Assembly: GCF_963669205.1 (NCBI RefSeq)
Contig: NZ_OY769915.1
Coordinates: forward strand, 3,632,001 to 3,696,000
DNA length: 64,000 bases
Source of the DNA: an uncultured Roseibium sp.
GTDB taxonomy: Bacteria; Pseudomonadota; Alphaproteobacteria; Rhizobiales; Stappiaceae
Direction: 5' to 3'
Shown here: piece after piece, positions 60,604 to 64,000 of the stretch
Numbering within the stretch: the first letter of the stretch is position 1
How the letters are laid out: each line of letters begins with the position of its first letter
Translations under genes and position numbers: made by a program
Notes under the pieces: generated by a model
What the model saw: only the letters and a program-made list of their open reading frames with translations
Told to the model about the DNA's origin: nothing
Databases searched by the model: none

Positions 60604-62688
60604 ATGAAACAGGTTGCTCTTCCCCCGCGTGCCGAAGCACGCCCCCAAACCCACGAAATCCACGGTATCACCAGGCAGGACAATTACGGTTGGCTGCGTG
60701 CGGACAACTGGCAGGAGGTAATGCGCGATCCCTCCGTTCTTGATGCGGACATCCGTGCCTACCTGGAAGCCGAGAATGCCTACCAGGAAGCGGTGATGGA
60801 GCCGACTGCCGGCCTTCAGAAGACGCTCTTCGGTGAAATGCGCGGCCGTATCAAGGAAGATGACAGCTCGGTCCCTTCGCCCGACGGTCCCTATGCCTAC
60901 GGCATGAAGTTCGAAACCGGCGGTCAGCAGCCAATCTTCTTCCGCACGCCCCGCGAAGGTGGCGCTGAAACCGTCCTGATTCACGGCGACAGCGAAGCCG
61001 AAGGCAAGGCCTATTTCCGGATCGGCGGTGCCAGCCAGTCGCCGGATCACAAGCTGCTTGCGTGGGCTTATGACGACAAGGGGTCGGAATACTATTCGCT
61101 GCAGTTGAGAGAGACGGAGACGGGCAAGGATCTGGATTACAGCATTGCAGACACCGCAGGTGGAGGTGTTTTCTCATCTGACAGCACATTCGTCTTCTAC
61201 ATTCGCCTGGACGACAACCACCGACCCTCGAAGCTTTTCAGGCACAAGGTCGGTACCGACCCCTCGCAGGACGTGCTTGTTCACGAAGAGACAGATGCCG
61301 GTTTCTTCATGGGCGTCGGCAAGACCCAGTCGGGCGAGACCATCATCATCGATATCCACGATCACGAAACATCGGAAGTCTGGATGATCCCGGCCGACCA
61401 GCCGGAAATGCCCCCCGTCCTGATTGCCCCCCGCGATACCGGTGTCGAATACTCGATCGATGACCACGGCGACACGCTCTATATCCTGACCAATCTCGGT
61501 GACGCGGAAGATTTCAAGATCGTCACGGCCCCCAAGGCAACGCCGGGACGGGAATTCTGGACCGACCTCGTCCCCCACAAACCCGGCTGCCTGATCCTGT
61601 CGCATTGTGTCTACAAGACGTTCATGACCCGGCTGGAACGCGAAGACGGATTGCCGCGCATTGTCATTCGCCGTCTTGCGGACAATGTCGAACATTCCGT
61701 GGAGTTCGATGAAGAGGCCTACTCCCTGGGTCTCGGCGGTGGCTACGAATTCGACACAACCGCGATCCGCTTCACCTATTCGTCGATGACGACGCCGTCT
61801 CAGACGTTCGACTACGACATCGAGACCCGCGACCGGGTTCTGAAGAAGGAGCAGGAAGTTCCTTCCGGGCATGACGCGGCAGACTACGTCACCCGGAGAC
61901 TGATGGCCCCCGCGTCCGATGGCGAAACCGTGCCTGTTTCGATCCTCTACCACAAGGACACGGAACTCGACGGCTCCGCCCCCCTCTTGCTTTACGGCTA
62001 CGGGTCCTACGGCATCACGATCCCGGCAAGCTTCAACACCAACGCCTTGTCGCTTGTGGACCGCGGCTTCGTCTACGCAGTCGCCCATGTGCGCGGCGGC
62101 AAGGACAAGGGCTTCCGCTGGTACAAGAACGGCCGCCGCGAAACCAAGAAGAACACATTCACCGATTTCATCGCGGCGGCGGACCACCTTGTCGCAGAGA
62201 AATTCACCTCTTATGCCCGGATCGTCGCGCAAGGCGGCTCCGCGGGTGGCATGCTGATGGGGGCGATCTCGAATCTCGCGCCCGAAAAATTCGGCGGCAT
62301 CATCGCGGAAGTGCCCTTCGTGGATGTCCTGGCGACCATGCTGGATGACACGTTGCCGCTGACCCCTCCCGAGTGGCCGGAATGGGGCAACCCGATCACC
62401 GACAGGAACGCCTACGACTACATCGCTTCCTATTCGCCCTACGACAATGTCGAAGCCAAGGACTACCCGGCGATCCTCGCGGTGGCGGGGTTGACGGATC
62501 CGCGGGTCACCTATTGGGAACCTGCCAAATGGGTCGCCCGGTTGCGCGCGGAAAAGACCGGTGACAGCGTCCTGATGCTCAAGACAAACATGGAAGCCGG
62601 CCACGGCGGTGCGTCCGGCCGTTTCGACAGGCTGAAGGAAGTCGCGCTTGTGCAGGCATTTGCGCTGATGGTTGCCGGCAAGACCTAG
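60604..62688 (+). CDS. ptrB: Oligopeptidase B (S9A family)
   Basis: A 694-residue serine peptidase: N-terminal beta-propeller (about 70-410) and C-terminal alpha/beta hydrolase. Catalytic Ser is S546 in QGGSAGGMLMGA; the Asp lies in LTDPRVTYWEPAKW and the His in EAGHGGASGR. It cleaves after basic residues in small peptides in the cytosol. ATG 60604 was chosen over TTG 60568. The stop TAG (62686-62688) lies inside the left arm of a large nested palindrome. Confidence 0.94.
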   Translation: MKQVALPPRAEARPQTHEIHGITRQDNYGWLRADNWQEVMRDPSVLDADIRAYLEAENAYQEAVMEPTAGLQKTLFGEMRGRIKEDDSSVPSPDGPYAYGMKFETGGQQPIFFRTPREGGAETVLIHGDSEAEGKAYFRIGGASQSPDHKLLAWAYDDKGSEYYSLQLRETETGKDLDYSIADTAGGGVFSSDSTFVFYIRLDDNHRPSKLFRHKVGTDPSQDVLVHEETDAGFFMGVGKTQSGETIIIDIHDHETSEVWMIPADQPEMPPVLIAPRDTGVEYSIDDHGDTLYILTNLGDAEDFKIVTAPKATPGREFWTDLVPHKPGCLILSHCVYKTFMTRLEREDGLPRIVIRRLADNVEHSVEFDEEAYSLGLGGGYEFDTTAIRFTYSSMTTPSQTFDYDIETRDRVLKKEQEVPSGHDAADYVTRRLMAPASDGETVPVSILYHKDTELDGSAPLLLYGYGSYGITIPASFNTNALSLVDRGFVYAVAHVRGGKDKGFRWYKNGRRETKKNTFTDFIAAADHLVAEKFTSYARIVAQGGSAGGMLMGAISNLAPEKFGGIIAEVPFVDVLATMLDDTLPLTPPEWPEWGNPITDRNAYDYIASYSPYDNVEAKDYPAILAVAGLTDPRVTYWEPAKWVARLRAEKTGDSVLMLKTNMEAGHGGASGRFDRLKEVALVQAFALMVAGKT

Positions 62689-62718
62689 AGCATTTTCCGA
62701 CCAATTTGGTTCATTTGA

Positions 62719-62814
62719 TGAGGATATCCGGTTCACTCGGCCAGGCGGGTCACGAAGCGCGATGCGGTGCATCGTGCAAGTGGCACAACGCAGCCGATGG
62801 GCCGGATATCCTCA
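62719..62814. repeat. Inner inverted repeat 1
   Basis: TGAGGATATCCGG (62719-62731) and CCGGATATCCTCA (62802-62814) are perfect 13-base inverted copies enclosing 70 bases. This block interrupts the left side of the outer palindrome, suggesting a later insertion. Confidence 0.7.
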
Positions 62815-62894
62815 CCGGTTGTGGAACGCAATCAAGCGACACACATCAAGACTGGCCGGGCCCCTTTTCGCTCTGGCAGCGTTGGTCCACCCTA

Positions 62895-62964
62895 GTCACC
62901 TGAATCTGAAGTTCGACCCATCTTGCAGCGGGCTTCGAACGAACTTCAGATTCAAGAAGGTGAC
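62895..62964. repeat. Inner inverted repeat 2 (hairpin)
   Basis: GTCACCTGAATCTGAAGTTC (62895-62914) and its complement within 62941-62964 pair, with four extra bases bulged in the right arm. It lies near the centre of the outer palindrome. Confidence 0.7.
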
Positions 62965-62981
62965 TGGCAAGTCTATGTTTC

Positions 62982-63057
62982 TAGTGCGGTTTACGAATTT
63001 GAAGTTCGCTTCGGCGACTGCTGCAGCAATGATGCGAACTTCAAATTCACCGCACTA
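62982..63057. repeat. Inner inverted repeat 3 (hairpin)
   Basis: TAGTGCGGT...GAATTTGAAGTTCGC (62982-63009) pairs with 63034-63057, with a four-base difference in arm length. The GAANNTGAAGTTCG core resembles repeat 2, so the two hairpins may be duplicates of one unit. Confidence 0.7.
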
Positions 63058-63284
63058 ATGGTGGGAAACACCGCGGCGGGCGAACCGTCTTGCCAGCGCG
63101 AAAAAGGGCCTCGGTCAAATGACCCTAATTGGTCGGAAAATACTCCAGGTCATGCCACCGCCGTAAATTTCACATTTTTTTGAGACCGATACCGGGCACG
63201 CATGCGGGTCCGGTATTTCTTTTGTTCCGAAAAAGCTTAGGCTGTTTTCACAACACCGTTACAACAACACCTAAAGGGGATGTC

Positions 63285-64000
63285 ATGATGAGGTCGTTAC
63301 GCCGCACCGGAGCCTTTACAGCCGGACTCACGCTTGCCGCCGCCCTGCTCTCTTCGGTTTCATTTTCAAGCGCTGCCGAACTCCGCTGGTCCTCGCCGAC
63401 CGACCCGCAGACCATGGACCCCCATGCCGTCAACTCCGCCCCGGTGCTCGGGTTCCTGAACAATGTCTACGAAGGTCTCGTGCGCAGGGACAAGAACATG
63501 CAGATTGAAGGCTCCCTGGCCGAAAGCTGGGAACCGCTCGGTGGCGAGGGATGGCGTTTCAAACTGCGTGAAGGCGTGAAGTTCCACGATGGTGCGGATC
63601 TCACCGCTGAGGACGTGCTTTTTTCCTATGAGCGTGCGTCTTCCGAGGAAGCCGATACGAGTTCCTGGTTCGCACCGGTCAAGGAAGTCAAGATCGTCGA
63701 CGACTACACGATCGATTTCGTGACCCATGCGCCGAATCCGATCTTTCCCGATTCCATCGCAAACTTCATGATCCTCGACAAGGGATGGGCGGAAGCCAAT
63801 GATGCCGTGCGCCCGGCAAAGGAAGCGGAAACCTATGCGACCCTGAACGCCAACGGGACCGGCCCGTTCAAGCTCACCTCCCGCGAGCCCGGCGTCCAGA
63901 CGGTGCTTGAACCTTTTGACGGCTGGTGGGACGAGAAGGAACACAACCTCACGAAGGCCACGTTCCTGCCGATCGCCAATCCGGCCACCGCGGTGTCCGG
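63285..64000 (+). CDS. Peptide/nickel-type ABC substrate-binding protein (partial, runs off window)
   Basis: The first 238 residues of a family 5 extracellular solute-binding protein. Signal peptide about 1-31 (ends SSAAE), then LRWSSPTDPQTMDPHAVNS and the diagnostic FLNNVYEGLVRRDKNM, WRFKLREGVKFHDGADLTAEDVLFSYER. A GGGGA site precedes ATG 63285. Such proteins deliver oligopeptides or dipeptides to ABC permeases; the remaining genes lie beyond the window. Confidence 0.94.
   Translation, partial: MMRSLRRTGAFTAGLTLAAALLSSVSFSSAAELRWSSPTDPQTMDPHAVNSAPVLGFLNNVYEGLVRRDKNMQIEGSLAESWEPLGGEGWRFKLREGVKFHDGADLTAEDVLFSYERASSEEADTSSWFAPVKEVKIVDDYTIDFVTHAPNPIFPDSIANFMILDKGWAEANDAVRPAKEAETYATLNANGTGPFKLTSREPGVQTVLEPFDGWWDEKEHNLTKATFLPIANPATAVS

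Larger units (their letters stand above)
62684..63149. repeat. Nested inverted-repeat region after ptrB
   Basis: The outer arms are 35 bases each: 62684-62718 and 63115-63149, complementary at all but four positions by eye (common core GAGNATTTTCCGACCAATT). Further inside, 62858-62882 and 63090-63112 also correspond as inverted copies. Three smaller inverted repeats lie within. The TAG stop of ptrB falls in the left arm. No open frame is convincing. This resembles palindromic intergenic repeats of Hyphomicrobiales that have inserted into one another. Confidence 0.75.

Noticed and set aside
61174..62772. Long open frame antisense to oligopeptidase B
   Set aside because: Same reasoning; the plus-strand gene has intact catalytic residues.
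1..64000. CRISPR arrays, prophage genes, toxin-antitoxin or restriction systems
   Set aside because: Looked for regularly spaced repeats, integrases, phage structural genes, methylases and small toxin-like pairs; none were seen.

Overview
The window looks like a chromosomal segment of an alphaproteobacterium of the order Hyphomicrobiales (Rhizobiales), probably a marine Stappiaceae-type genus (Roseibium/Labrenzia/Stappia). This rests on GC-rich coding sequence and on lineage-typical genes and pairings: MucR beside SufE, DUF1491, DUF2336, DUF5330, a Usg protein, map beside radC, TPR protein-ispE, polyprenyl diphosphate synthase-DUF2007-methyltransferase, and an mrp antiporter operon. Placement below the order is inference.

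Layout. 1-4 kb: AT-rich non-coding left end, an orphan ABC ATPase, tRNA-Leu(UAA), map, a 262-bp terminal-inverted-repeat element, radC. 4-16 kb: CHASE4-like/GGDEF/EAL protein, meaB, ppdK, TPR lipoprotein-like factor, ispE, polyprenyl diphosphate synthase, DUF2007, methyltransferase, Usg. 16-21 kb: cytochrome c, a composite repeat element, MoxR ATPase with CoxE-like VWA protein, a ferric-reductase-like/PepSY pair, second copy of the 262-bp element, L,D-transpeptidase. 21-29 kb: YceI, orphan Leu/Ile/Val-type binding protein, third copy of the element, flavin reductase, P1 peptidase, DUF3833, MltF-like transglycosylase, a quinone reductase/TetR divergon with two identical operators, YcgN-like protein. 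29-42 kb: PBP1-DUF1214-DUF1254 operon, TPR-sulfotransferase, lipoprotein, DUF2336, IS481 remnant, operon of a degenerate histidine kinase, a peptidoglycan-binding protein and DUF1491, then DUF5330, sufE, mucR. 42-49 kb: complete mrpABCDEFG operon. 49-64 kb: PAS plus degenerate GGDEF, MsrB, MAPEG, XRE regulator, HxlR/NmrA-like redox divergon, MFS transporter, ABC_sub_bind protein, STAS-Na/Pi cotransporter pair, phytochelatin-synthase-like protein, oligopeptidase B, a nested-palindrome region, and the start of a peptide-binding protein cut by the window end.

How it fits together. Most of the window is core housekeeping and envelope metabolism: isoprenoid/quinone supply (ispE, polyprenyl synthase), peptidoglycan (PBP1, L,D-transpeptidase, MltF), cation/pH homeostasis (mrp), c-di-GMP signalling, and redox repair (MsrB, quinone reductases, flavin reductase). 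Mobile content is light and consists mainly of short non-coding repeats rather than intact transposons.

I found no CRISPR, prophage, secretion system, biosynthetic cluster or obvious defence island. The most unusual sequence-level signal is a family of three MITE-like elements flanked by CTAG, two of which sit exactly on the TAG stop codon of a neighbouring gene, plus a separate nested palindrome whose arm also contains a TAG stop codon. The most unusual proteins are a membrane histidine-kinase-like protein lacking the phospho-acceptor His, a PAS protein with a destroyed GGDEF motif, and a STAS protein lacking the usual phospho-acceptor Ser, encoded with an Na/Pi cotransporter.
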